Of a DNA stretch of 64,000 bases, positions 1-7,489 are shown piece by piece. How positions within the stretch are numbered: the first letter of the stretch is position 1; each line of letters starts with the position of its first letter. The position numbers were made by a program, and so were the translations under genes. The stretch is from contig NZ_CP036401.1 in assembly GCF_004322755.1 (NCBI RefSeq), forward strand, positions 4,154,001 to 4,218,000. Direction: 5' to 3'. This DNA is from Pseudoduganella albidiflava. Lineage in GTDB: Bacteria > Pseudomonadota > Gammaproteobacteria > Burkholderiales > Burkholderiaceae_D. Below the pieces are notes generated by a model. That model was not told the DNA's origin, did not search any database, and saw only the letters and a program-made list of their open reading frames with translations.

Positions 1-1
1 A

Positions 2-106
2 CCGCGCAAGCTCGGCGCCGAGGGTACGCAGATCCTGGGCCGCCTGGCGCGCCAGGCATCGTTCGAAGTGAGCCGCGCCATCCGTTCGGCGGCCGGGCGC
101 AAATAA
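2..106 (+). CDS. 3' end of an unidentified protein (partial)
   Basis: An open frame enters from the left edge and ends at TAA 104-106, giving the last 34 residues of a protein. The tail is basic and helical in character and finishes in SAAGRK. The codon pattern (G/C in third positions) agrees with real coding. Too little is present to name the family. It converges on the AraC-type gene that follows on the other strand. Confidence 0.6.
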   Translation, partial: PRKLGAEGTQILGRLARQASFEVSRAIRSAAGRK

Positions 107-113
107 GGCATCC

Positions 114-150
114 CGCGAAGACAGCACGCGAAGACAGCACGCGAAGACAT
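114..150. repeat. Short tandem repeat, 13-bp unit, about 2.8 copies
   Basis: The unit CGCGAAGACAGCA occurs at 114-126 and 127-139, with a third, partly diverged copy from 140. It lies in the 61-bp gap between two convergent genes. Similar 13-15 bp tandem repeats sit at two other convergent junctions in this window. Confidence 0.75.
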
Positions 151-167
151 CGCGCGAACGCCCTTGA

Positions 168-1184
168 TCAGCCAGGGCGCGCGGCCCCCCTGGCGCAGGC
201 CGACGGCGTTTTCCCGAACAGCTTCTTGTAGTCGCTGGAAAACTGGCTGAAGTTATCGATGCCCCAGTCGGCGGCGAGCCGGCCGATGCCGCGGGCATGC
301 GGCGGCTCGTCGCGCAGCATGCGGCGGATGGCGTTGAGCCGCAGCCGGCGCAGGTACACCACCGGGCTGACGCCCAATACATCCTCGAAGCAGTATTGCA
401 GCGTGCGGCGGCTGACGCAGGCGTGTTCGCACAGCTCGGGAATACTGACCGCCCGGTCGCGGTGCAAATACAGGTAGTCGCGGCATTTCGCCACGATGCC
501 GCGGCGCCGCTGCTGGCTTTTCAGCGCCGCCGCTTCGATGCTGGTCGCACCGAGCATGCGCAGCAGCGTGTCCACCACGCGATGCCGGGTGGCCTCGGCC
601 GATGCTTCGTCGCAGCCGTCGCCCTCGCGGGCACCGTCCAGCAAGGCGGACAGCATGCGCAGGCAGGCGCCGCGGGCGGCCGGGTCGACGCGCAGGATTT
701 CTGCGCCGTCGAGCCCCGCCAGTCCTTCCTCGCAGCCCAGCTGCCGCGCCCTCTCCTCGCACAGGCCGCGGCTGACCACGATGCCGTAGATATCGTGGTC
801 GCGCGGGGTGACCAGTTCGAAGGCCTTGCCGCCCGGCCGGGCCATCACCGTGGCGGCGCCGGCCTTGCGGCCGTTGATGCGGCTGGCCTCCAGCTCCAGC
901 GGCAGGCCGAACCACAGCGCATCCTCGCGTACGCGGCACGCCTGGTGGACCGACTGGTTGATGCGTTCCCGGAACACCTGCACGCCGGGCAGCTGCCATT
1001 CATCCAGCGCGCCGACGAAGGCGCCGCACGTGATCTGGTCGTAGACCTGCTCCCAGCCGGTGAGATGGCGTGCCAGGTCGTCGGCGTCATCGGCCGTGAC
1101 GCGCCGCAGTATGCCGGGTTCCACCGGCAGGCCGGGTTCCGCCGCGAGGCAGGAAGGTGCGGATGTGGTTTCAATCTGGTGCAT
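168..1184 (-). CDS. eutR: AraC-family transcriptional regulator, EutR-like
   Basis: A 338-residue protein with a C-terminal AraC double helix-turn-helix (roughly the last 100 residues: the ISIPELCEHACVSRRTLQYCF segment, then the DNFSQFSSDYKKLFGKTPS segment). The N-terminal part, with its WEQVYDQI-like opening, resembles the ligand domain of ethanolamine regulators. The reading frame is open further upstream, but ATG at 1184 (MHQIETT) has an AAGGTG ribosome site at good spacing and avoids a proline-rich extension. It is divergent from the ethanolamine permease. AraC regulators of this kind activate eut genes when ethanolamine and cobalamin are present; that role is inferred from position and family. 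The symbol is tentative. Confidence 0.82.
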   Translation of the reverse strand: MHQIETTSAPSCLAAEPGLPVEPGILRRVTADDADDLARHLTGWEQVYDQITCGAFVGALDEWQLPGVQVFRERINQSVHQACRVREDALWFGLPLELEASRINGRKAGAATVMARPGGKAFELVTPRDHDIYGIVVSRGLCEERARQLGCEEGLAGLDGAEILRVDPAARGACLRMLSALLDGAREGDGCDEASAEATRHRVVDTLLRMLGATSIEAAALKSQQRRRGIVAKCRDYLYLHRDRAVSIPELCEHACVSRRTLQYCFEDVLGVSPVVYLRRLRLNAIRRMLRDEPPHARGIGRLAADWGIDNFSQFSSDYKKLFGKTPSACARGAARPG

Positions 1185-1383
1185 GACTGGTTCACCTTGG
1201 GACGGGGTTGCCGGCGGCGGTGCGGGTGGCCGCCGCCGTGGTAAATGCGCCGCACTGACGGGAACTTTGCCGATTTCCACTAACGTTGTCGAGCGAAGCT
1301 TTCCTACACTCGGTTTAGCAATTTGCGTTCCACGACGCTTCCCGCGTGGGGCATGTCAATGCATGAGCCAACAGGAGAACAGC

Positions 1384-2763
1384 ATGAACATGGCAGGCAA
1401 ACCGGGCGCGCCGGCGCTCAGGCAAACGCTGGGCACTGTCCAGCTCTGGGGGATCGCCGTCGGGCTGGTGATTTCCGGCGAGTATTTCGGCTGGAGCTAT
1501 GGATGGGCTTCGGCGGGCACGCTGGGCTTCACGGTGACGGCGATCTTCGTCGCGCTGATGTACACCTGCTTCATCTTCAGCTTCACCGAACTGACCACCG
1601 CCATTCCGCAGGCCGGCGGCCCCTTCGCCTACAGCAAGCGGGCGTTCGGCGCCACCGGCGGCTATCTCGCCGGCGCGGCCACGCTGATCGAATTCGTCTT
1701 CGCGCCGCCGGCCATCGCGCTGGCGATCGGCTCCTACCTGAACGTGCAGTTTCCCGACCTGGATCCGAAATGGATCGCGGTGGGCGCCTACCTCGTGTTC
1801 ATGACGCTCAACATCGCCGGCGTGCAGCTGGCGGCCACTTTCGAACTGCTGATCACCGTGCTGGCCATCGGCGAGCTGCTGGTCTTCATGGGCGTCGTCT
1901 CGCCCGGCTTTTCGATGGCCAATTTCGTGCGCGGCGGCTGGGCCGGACAGGATGGCTTCAGCATGGCGGCGGTTCCCGGCATGCTGGCGGCGATCCCGTT
2001 CGCCATCTGGTTCTTCCTGGCGATCGAGGGCGTGGCGATGGCGGCCGAGGAAGCCAAGGACCCGCGCCGCTCGATCCCCATCGCCTATATCGCCGGCATC
2101 CTCACGCTGGTGGCGCTGGCCATCGGCGTGATGGTGTTCGCCGGCGGCGTGGGCGACTGGACCAGGCTGTCGAACATCAACGATCCGCTGCCGCAGGCGA
2201 TGAAGACCATCGTCGGCGCGGACAGCGGCTGGCTGCACATGCTGGTCTGGCTCGGCCTGTTCGGCCTGGTCGCTTCCTTCCACGCCATCATCCTGGGCTA
2301 CTCGCGGCAGATCTTCGCCCTGGCGCGCGAAGGCTTCCTGCCACGCCGGCTGGCGACCATCCATCCGCGCCTGCATACGCCCCACCTGGCCGTGCTGGCC
2401 GGCGGCGTGATCGGTATCGCCGCCATCTTCAGCGACCAGTGGGTGAGCTTTGGCGGCCAGACGCTGACGGCCAATATCGTCACCATGTCCGTGTTCGGCG
2501 CCATCACGATGTACATCGTCAGCATGCTCAGCCTGTTCAAGCTGCGCCGCACGGAACCCGACATGGTGCGCCCGTGGCGCGCGCCCGGCTATCCGTGGGT
2601 GCCGGGCTTCGCCGTCATCGCGGCGCTGGTGTGCCTGGTCACCATGATCTACTACAACTTCCTGATCTTCTGCGTCTATCTCGGCTTGCTGGCCGCCGGC
2701 TACGCCGTGTTCCTGCTCAGCCGCGACAGGCATCCCGCCGCCCCTACCGTGGAGACCATCTGA
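1384..2763 (+). CDS. eat: Ethanolamine permease (APC superfamily)
   Basis: A 459-residue inner-membrane transporter with about 12 hydrophobic segments and the amino acid-polyamine-organocation pattern: GIAVGLVISGEYFGWSYGW at the start, then PQAGGPFAYSKRAFG. It imports ethanolamine for the lyase encoded downstream. The ATG at 1384 is preceded by AGGAG at correct spacing; an upstream in-frame extension lacks one. Its stop overlaps the start of the porin gene (TGATG), so the two are translationally coupled. The length is normal for the family, and the match to ethanolamine permeases rests on both sequence style and its eutBC neighbours. Confidence 0.9.
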   Translation: MNMAGKPGAPALRQTLGTVQLWGIAVGLVISGEYFGWSYGWASAGTLGFTVTAIFVALMYTCFIFSFTELTTAIPQAGGPFAYSKRAFGATGGYLAGAATLIEFVFAPPAIALAIGSYLNVQFPDLDPKWIAVGAYLVFMTLNIAGVQLAATFELLITVLAIGELLVFMGVVSPGFSMANFVRGGWAGQDGFSMAAVPGMLAAIPFAIWFFLAIEGVAMAAEEAKDPRRSIPIAYIAGILTLVALAIGVMVFAGGVGDWTRLSNINDPLPQAMKTIVGADSGWLHMLVWLGLFGLVASFHAIILGYSRQIFALAREGFLPRRLATIHPRLHTPHLAVLAGGVIGIAAIFSDQWVSFGGQTLTANIVTMSVFGAITMYIVSMLSLFKLRRTEPDMVRPWRAPGYPWVPGFAVIAALVCLVTMIYYNFLIFCVYLGLLAAGYAVFLLSRDRHPAAPTVETI

Positions 2764-3560
2764 TGCCCCGCACCTTTGCCCACCTGCTCGTTTCCGTCGC
2801 CATCGCCACCTGGGCCGCCGGCGCGGCCGCCCAGGAAGCCCCCTGGACGCTGTCCGGCAACCTCACGCTGGCGTCCGACTACCGCTTCCGCGGCCTGACG
2901 CAGACCCAGAAACGGCCCGTGGTGCAGGGCACGTTCGATGGCGTGCACGCCAGCGGCCTGTACCTCGGCCTGTTCGCCTCCAGCGTCTCGCAGGCGGCCT
3001 ACAACAACGGCAGCGGCACCGAGATCGACGTGTACGGCGGCTACCGGTTCGCCTGGGGCGAGGGCAACAATATCGATGCCGGCATCGTGACCTACTGGTT
3101 CCCCGGCGCCGGCTACCAGTCGGGCGGCCGGCATATCGACTACGATACGCAGGAAGCCAAGCTGGCGGTCAACCTGGGCAGCGTCAATGTGACGGGCTGG
3201 GTGGGCCTGAGCAAGCACTGGTTCGGTTTCGCCGCCGATCCGTTCAGCGGCCAGCCAGTGGCAACCCGGGGCACCAGCTACCTGGAAGTGAACTGGTCGC
3301 CGGAGCTGGCGCCCGGCCTCGTGCTCAACCTGCACGCCGGCCGGCAGCACTTGCGGCACCTGGGCGATTATGATTTCACGGACGTGAAGATCGGCGTGAC
3401 GAAGCAGTACAAGGCCTGGTCCTTCAGCCTGGCCGCCATGCACAACGATGGCGAGGCGGCGCGCGGCGCCGTCCCGCTGTGGACATTCTTCGATGCGGAT
3501 GGCACCGGCAAGCATGTGGCAGGATCGGCACTGGTGATCAGCGCGTCGCAGACGTTCTGA
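2763..3560 (+). CDS. TorF-family putative outer-membrane porin
   Basis: A 265-residue protein with a cleavable signal peptide (hydrophobic core ending at AAAQ) followed by the hallmark SDYRFRGLTQTQKRP segment of the TorF / Gcw_chp family and repeated amphipathic beta strands. It ends with the terminal aromatic TF of an outer-membrane beta barrel. It starts inside the permease stop codon and lies 31 bp before eutB, so it belongs to the eut operon. It probably lets ethanolamine, or a larger head-group compound, cross the outer membrane. The transported substrate is an inference from context only. Confidence 0.85.
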   Translation: MPRTFAHLLVSVAIATWAAGAAAQEAPWTLSGNLTLASDYRFRGLTQTQKRPVVQGTFDGVHASGLYLGLFASSVSQAAYNNGSGTEIDVYGGYRFAWGEGNNIDAGIVTYWFPGAGYQSGGRHIDYDTQEAKLAVNLGSVNVTGWVGLSKHWFGFAADPFSGQPVATRGTSYLEVNWSPELAPGLVLNLHAGRQHLRHLGDYDFTDVKIGVTKQYKAWSFSLAAMHNDGEAARGAVPLWTFFDADGTGKHVAGSALVISASQTF

Positions 3561-3591
3561 CCGCCATGCTCAACAGTGGAGCGCGACAGCG

Positions 3592-4983
3592 ATGCCTCAA
3601 TATTCCCATACCGTCGGCGCCCGGACCTACACCTTCGCCGGCTTGCGCGAGCTGCTGGCAAAGGCCACGCCGGCGCGCTCGGGCGACTACCTGGCCGGGG
3701 TGGCCGCCGGCAGCGCCGAAGAGCGCGTGGCGGCGCAAATGGCACTGGCCGCCCTGCCCGTTACCACCTTCCTCAACGAAGCCGTGGTGCCCTATGAAAC
3801 GGACGAGGTCACGCGCCTGATCGTCGACGGGCACGACGCCGCCGCCTTTGCGCCCGTGCGCCATCTGACGGTGGGCGACCTGCGCGACTGGCTGCTGGGC
3901 GACGAAGCCGATACGGCCGCGCTGGCGCGGCTGGCGCCCGGCATCACGCCGGAGATGGCGGCCGCCGTGTCGAAGATCATGCGCATCCAGGACCTGGTGC
4001 TGGTGGCGCGCAAGTGCCGGCCCGTGACGCGCTTTCGCAACACGATCGGGCTGCCCGGCACGCTGTCGACGCGGCTGCAGCCGAACCATCCCACGGACGA
4101 TGCGTCCGGCATCGCCGCCAGCCTGTTCGACGGCCTGCTGTACGGCAGCGGCGATGCGGTGATCGGCATCAATCCGGCCACCGACAACGTGGCCCAGGTG
4201 ATCCACATCGTCACCATGCTCGACGAGATCATCGCCCGCTACGCCATTCCCACCCAGTCGTGCGTGCTCACGCACGTGACGAACACCATCGCCGCCATCG
4301 AACGGGGCGCGCCCGTGGACCTGGTGTTCCAGTCGATCGCCGGCACGCAGGCGGCCAATGCCAGCTTCGGCATCGACCTGGCCCTGCTGGACGAGGCGCG
4401 CGCCGCCGCCCTGTCGCTCGGGCGCGGCACCGTGGGCAACAACGTGATGTACTTCGAGACGGGCCAGGGCAGCGCGCTGTCGGCCAACGCCAACCACGGG
4501 GTCGACCAGCAGACCTGCGAAGCGCGCGCCTATGCCGTGGCGCGCCGCTTCGAACCCCTGCTGGTGAACACCGTGGTCGGCTTCATGGGCCCGGAATACC
4601 TGTACGACGGCAAGCAGATCACGCGCGCCGGCCTGGAAGACCATTTCTGCGGCAAGCTGCTTGGCCTGCCGATGGGCTGCGACGTGTGCTACACGAACCA
4701 TGCCGAGGCCGACCAGGACGACATGGACGTGCTGCTGACGATGCTGGCCACCGCCGGCTGCACCTTCGTGATGGGCATTCCCGGCTCGGACGACATCATG
4801 CTGAACTACCAGACCACGTCGTTCCACGATGCGCTGTACGCGCGCCGCGCATTGGGGCTGCGGCCGGCGCCGGAGTTCGAACGCTGGCTGCGCGACCTGG
4901 GCATCTTCACCGCCGACGGCGAAGCGACCCTGGGCCGCACGCTGCCCGCGCCGTTCCAGCATGCTTTGCTGCAGTTTTCCTGA
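3592..4983 (+). CDS. eutB: Ethanolamine ammonia-lyase large subunit
   Basis: 463 residues, the usual length of EutB. With EutC it forms the adenosylcobalamin-dependent enzyme that splits ethanolamine into acetaldehyde and ammonia. The barrel segments typical of EutB are present, including [28 protein letters not shown] and [17 protein letters not shown]. Start ATG 3592 has an upstream GGAG. There is no N-terminal microcompartment-targeting extension, and no shell genes are seen, so the reaction probably takes place free in the cytoplasm. eutC follows after 11 bp. Confidence 0.95.
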   Translation: MPQYSHTVGARTYTFAGLRELLAKATPARSGDYLAGVAAGSAEERVAAQMALAALPVTTFLNEAVVPYETDEVTRLIVDGHDAAAFAPVRHLTVGDLRDWLLGDEADTAALARLAPGITPEMAAAVSKIMRIQDLVLVARKCRPVTRFRNTIGLPGTLSTRLQPNHPTDDASGIAASLFDGLLYGSGDAVIGINPATDNVAQVIHIVTMLDEIIARYAIPTQSCVLTHVTNTIAAIERGAPVDLVFQSIAGTQAANASFGIDLALLDEARAAALSLGRGTVGNNVMYFETGQGSALSANANHGVDQQTCEARAYAVARRFEPLLVNTVVGFMGPEYLYDGKQITRAGLEDHFCGKLLGLPMGCDVCYTNHAEADQDDMDVLLTMLATAGCTFVMGIPGSDDIMLNYQTTSFHDALYARRALGLRPAPEFERWLRDLGIFTADGEATLGRTLPAPFQHALLQFS

Positions 4984-4994
4984 AGGAGCCCGCC

Positions 4995-5804
4995 ATGCCG
5001 GATCCCCTCGGCAAACCCGATCCCTGGCAGGGGCTGCGCCAGTTCACCGCCGCGCGCATCGCGCTCGGCCACACGGGCGTCAGCCAGCCTACCGCCGCCC
5101 AGCTGGACTTCCAGCTGGCTCATGCGCGCGCCCGCGACGCAGTCCACCTCGCGCTCGACGCCGAAGCGCTGGCGCGCGAGCTGGAAGCGGCGTTGCCGGA
5201 AGCGGCTCCCTGCCTGGCGCTGCACAGCGCCGCGGAAAACCGCCACGTCTACCTGCAGCGGCCGGACCTGGGCCGCAGGCTGGACGCGGCGTCGCGTGCG
5301 CTGGCAGGGCGCGACCCGTCCGCCGCGAATACGCGGCCGTTCGACGTGGCCTTCGTGGTGGCGGACGGTCTCTCCTCGCTCGCCGTCACGCAGCACGCGG
5401 CACCGTTCCTCGCGCTGCTGCGCGAACGTTTGCAGGGCGGGCCCTGGTCGCTGGCCCCGCTGTCCGTGGTGCGGCAGGGGCGCGTGGCAGTCGGCGACGA
5501 GGTCGGCGAACTGCTGGGTGCGAAGCTTGTGGTGGTGCTGATCGGCGAGCGCCCGGGCCTGAGTTCGCCGGACAGCATGGGCCTGTACATCACGTGGATG
5601 CCGGCCGTGGGCCTGACCGATGAGCGGCGCAACTGCATCTCGAACGTGCGGCCCGCCGGGCAAACCTATGGCGAGGCGGCGGCCCGGCTGCATTATCTGC
5701 TGGCCGAAGCGCGCCGGCGGCAGCTGACCGGGGTGGGGTTGAAGGACGAAAGCGGCGCCCCCGCGGCGCTGGCGGGGGATGGAAGCAGGAAATTTTTGTT
5801 GTGA
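4995..5804 (+). CDS. eutC: Ethanolamine ammonia-lyase small subunit
   Basis: 269 residues, matching EutC in length and sequence ([13 protein letters not shown] near the start, [14 protein letters not shown] and NCISNVRP toward the end). It contributes the cobalamin-binding part of the lyase together with EutB. The ATG at 4995 follows an AAGGAG ribosome site. It is the last gene of the eut group: the next gene is on the other strand. No EutA reactivase or EutE/EutG dehydrogenase is seen beside it, so acetaldehyde disposal must be encoded elsewhere. Confidence 0.95.
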   Translation: MPDPLGKPDPWQGLRQFTAARIALGHTGVSQPTAAQLDFQLAHARARDAVHLALDAEALARELEAALPEAAPCLALHSAAENRHVYLQRPDLGRRLDAASRALAGRDPSAANTRPFDVAFVVADGLSSLAVTQHAAPFLALLRERLQGGPWSLAPLSVVRQGRVAVGDEVGELLGAKLVVVLIGERPGLSSPDSMGLYITWMPAVGLTDERRNCISNVRPAGQTYGEAAARLHYLLAEARRRQLTGVGLKDESGAPAALAGDGSRKFLL

Positions 5805-5848
5805 GCGTCCTGCTGTGAGCGTGACCGGCGCGGGCGGCGCGCGAGGCG

Positions 5849-6058
5849 TCAGCGCGGCCTGGACCTGGGTTTGACCGCGGGCGCGGGCGCGGGCCGGGTC
5901 GGGGACATGTCGACGTGGGTGATCGACACCGCCACGGGATCGCTCGCCGGGAAGGATTCGTCCAGCGCCTCGTCCAGTTCGTCATCTGGCACGCTGGCCT
6001 GGCTGGTGCTGGCGGGAAGCTGGCGTTTCGCCGGCTGGTGCTGTCGAGGGGTCGTCAT
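5849..6058 (-). CDS. Small conserved acidic protein (LDEALDESFPASDP motif)
   Basis: A 69-residue cytoplasmic protein. The centre carries DDELDEALDESFPASDPVAV, a motif seen in a widespread but uncharacterised group of short proteobacterial proteins; the tail is rich in proline and arginine. The ATG at 6058 has an AGGGAG ribosome site, while an upstream in-frame ATG at 6100 does not. It stands alone on the minus strand. Function unknown. Confidence 0.7.
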   Translation of the reverse strand: MTTPRQHQPAKRQLPASTSQASVPDDELDEALDESFPASDPVAVSITHVDMSPTRPAPAPAVKPRSRPR

Positions 6059-6282
6059 GGGGCACTCCCTGGTCGGAAAATCCCATTCTAGGCCGGGCAC
6101 GGGCGCCGCGCCCGTGCCTTAAGGGATAGATGCGGGCCGCCGCGCTGTCCGGCTTGCGCAGCGAGGAGGCGGCGCGAGGAACTTTTTGCGGCTGTCCCCG
6201 CGCGACAACCTCCAGTCGCCATCGCGGCGTGATACTTGGTCTGCCTATCGTCAGGCAACCCACCATCCACGGAGAGCACGCC

Positions 6283-6813
6283 ATGAAACCATCCGCACTG
6301 TTCCGCCCCGCTCTAGCGATTATCTTCCTCCTTGCCGGACTGGCCCAATCGGCCCGTGCCGATATCGTGACCGTCACCGGCGATACCACCGGCAGCCCGG
6401 CTTTCGACCGCCCGCTTGCCGATTTCTCCGCCCTGTCGACGAACGGCACCGGTTCGCACTACGACATCATCGAATTCACTGTCGCGGAGACCGAAGAGTA
6501 TGCGATCTATGGCACCGGGAACTTCGATACCTTCCTGTTTCTCTACCAGGCCTTCGACCCCGCCACCCCGCTTACGGGCGGACTGCGTGCCGATGACGAC
6601 CTGACCACGACCTTTTCTTCCGGCTTCGCGACGGACCTGAATGCCGGGCAGGAGTACATCCTCGTCATGGCCGGGTTCGACAGCGCCGACTTCGGTGCCT
6701 ACAGCATCACCATCAGCGGCCCCGGCGCGATCTCGCTGGTGCCCGAACCGGCATCGTGGCTGATGCTGGGCATCGGCGTGCTTGGGCTGGCGCTTTGCCG
6801 CCGGGCGCGGTGA
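6283..6813 (+). CDS. PEP-CTERM sorting domain protein
   Basis: A 176-residue secreted protein. Residues 1-26 form a signal peptide ending in ARA; the middle part is an acidic, beta-rich domain with NFDTFLFLYQ and an alternating pattern like bacterial pre-peptidase C-terminal domains. The end is a classic PEP-CTERM tail: VPEPASW, a hydrophobic helix, then CRRAR. Such proteins are processed by an exosortase/EpsH system and released to the surface or matrix. The exosortase genes are not in this window. Start ATG 6283 follows GGAGAGC. Confidence 0.9.
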   Translation: MKPSALFRPALAIIFLLAGLAQSARADIVTVTGDTTGSPAFDRPLADFSALSTNGTGSHYDIIEFTVAETEEYAIYGTGNFDTFLFLYQAFDPATPLTGGLRADDDLTTTFSSGFATDLNAGQEYILVMAGFDSADFGAYSITISGPGAISLVPEPASWLMLGIGVLGLALCRRAR

Positions 6814-6926
6814 CGGGCCTTGGTTGTAGCGCCGTCCGGTCAAGCGTCAAAAGAGCACGCATTTTCCCCGACGGCGAAGGGCTGGGGTAGACACGGGTCT
6901 ACTCCTTATGCCGCTTAGATAAGCCC

Positions 6927-6990
6927 ACCCCAAGTGCAGATTCCGGGGTCAGACCCGGCGGGTCTGACCCCAGCAGTTCGCCGTTGGGGG
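6927..6990 (-). repeat. Palindromic intergenic repeat, copy A
   Basis: Core arms GGGGTCAGACCC and GGGTCTGACCCC with a 3-nt GGC loop at 6945-6971, framed by outer ACCCCAA and TTGGGG sequences. This copy runs in the minus orientation. Just left of it (6887-6902) is a weaker hairpin, GTAGAC-ACGG-GTCTAC, which looks like a decayed second core. The same element recurs at 11198, 15585, 26528 and 49966. Confidence 0.85.
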
Positions 6991-7027
6991 TAGTGGCAGC
7001 CGGTCGTGGCAGGCCACGATACCAGCG

Positions 7028-7037
7028 CAAACGTTTT
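7028..7037. promoter_or_regulatory. Possible distal operator, AAACGTTTT type
   Basis: CAAACGTTTT at 7028-7037, read on the other strand, is GAGAAAACGTTTG, matching the GAAAACGTTT core shared with sites at 11078 and 11327. It lies about 98 bp upstream of the better site at 7127, a spacing that could permit looping. Weak on its own. Confidence 0.3.
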
Positions 7038-7126
7038 CTCAACCTGTCGCAAGAACGCTAGTGCGGGCAGGCTCATATTCTTTCCCCAGCCCCTGAACAA
7101 AAGCCGCAACACTTTTGCAAGTCGAA

Positions 7127-7140
7127 GTTAATCGTTTTCC
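7127..7140. promoter_or_regulatory. Putative operator upstream of the TonB receptor
   Basis: GTTAATCGTTTTCC is the reverse complement of GGAAAACGATTAAC and differs by one base from the site before the uronate dehydrogenase gene (GGAAAACGTTTAAC, 11078-11091). It ends 8 bp before a predicted -35 element. Confidence 0.5.
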
Positions 7141-7148
7141 TTATTATA

Positions 7149-7177
7149 TTGACTTCGTGCTTTCTCCTGCCTACGAT
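7149..7177 (+). promoter_or_regulatory. Predicted sigma-70 promoter for the TonB receptor
   Basis: TTGACT (7149-7154), a 17-bp spacer, and TACGAT (7172-7177), in a locally AT-rich stretch. Transcription would start near 7184, leaving a long leader of about 300 nt before the receptor start. Confidence 0.5.
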
Positions 7178-7209
7178 CGACGTAACTAATATATCAGGAG
7201 ACAATCATC

Positions 7210-7332
7210 TTGCACCCCTCATCCCCTTCCCTCATGACTCCCCTCGAGCGCGGAGGACACGGCGGTTTCGTCCTCGAGCATGCCACCCGCCACAACCCGG
7301 CGGCCCAGGAACCCAGCATCCCGCTCGACTAA
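7210..7332 (+). CDS. Possible 40-residue leader peptide or gene remnant
   Basis: A TTG at 7210 stands 9 bp after a clean AGGAG and opens a 40-codon frame to TAA 7330-7332, within the long leader of the TonB receptor. The same frame stays open for another 19 codons after the stop (HYFLEALLRLKA...). It may therefore be either a real leader peptide or the broken remains of a longer gene. No family was recognised. Confidence 0.25.
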   Translation: MHPSSPSLMTPLERGGHGGFVLEHATRHNPAAQEPSIPLD

Positions 7333-7489
7333 GCCGGCCACTACTTTCTCGAAGCATTGCTGCGCCTGAAGGCGGCGCCGGGCGGCAGCTGAAACAAGGG
7401 GCCGGAGCATCGGGATCGGCGCCGCGGGATGGACCGCGGCGGCCGCTACCCGGGCCCGGCTGTTTTTTGAACAATTGGAGGAGACCAGA

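Noticed and set aside
1200..1245. GC-rich inverted repeat (GGCGGCGG / CCGCCGCC) between eutR and the permease as a riboswitch or attenuator
   Set aside because: It has no cobalamin-riboswitch features such as a B12 box, and GC-rich repeats of this length are expected by chance here.
1315..2733. A 472-codon frame opposite the ethanolamine permease
   Set aside because: The product is rich in His, Asp, Gln and Arg with no domain, the usual look of an antisense shadow.
3538..4962. A 474-codon frame opposite eutB
   Set aside because: Antisense to a clear EutB with no ribosome site and no recognisable product.
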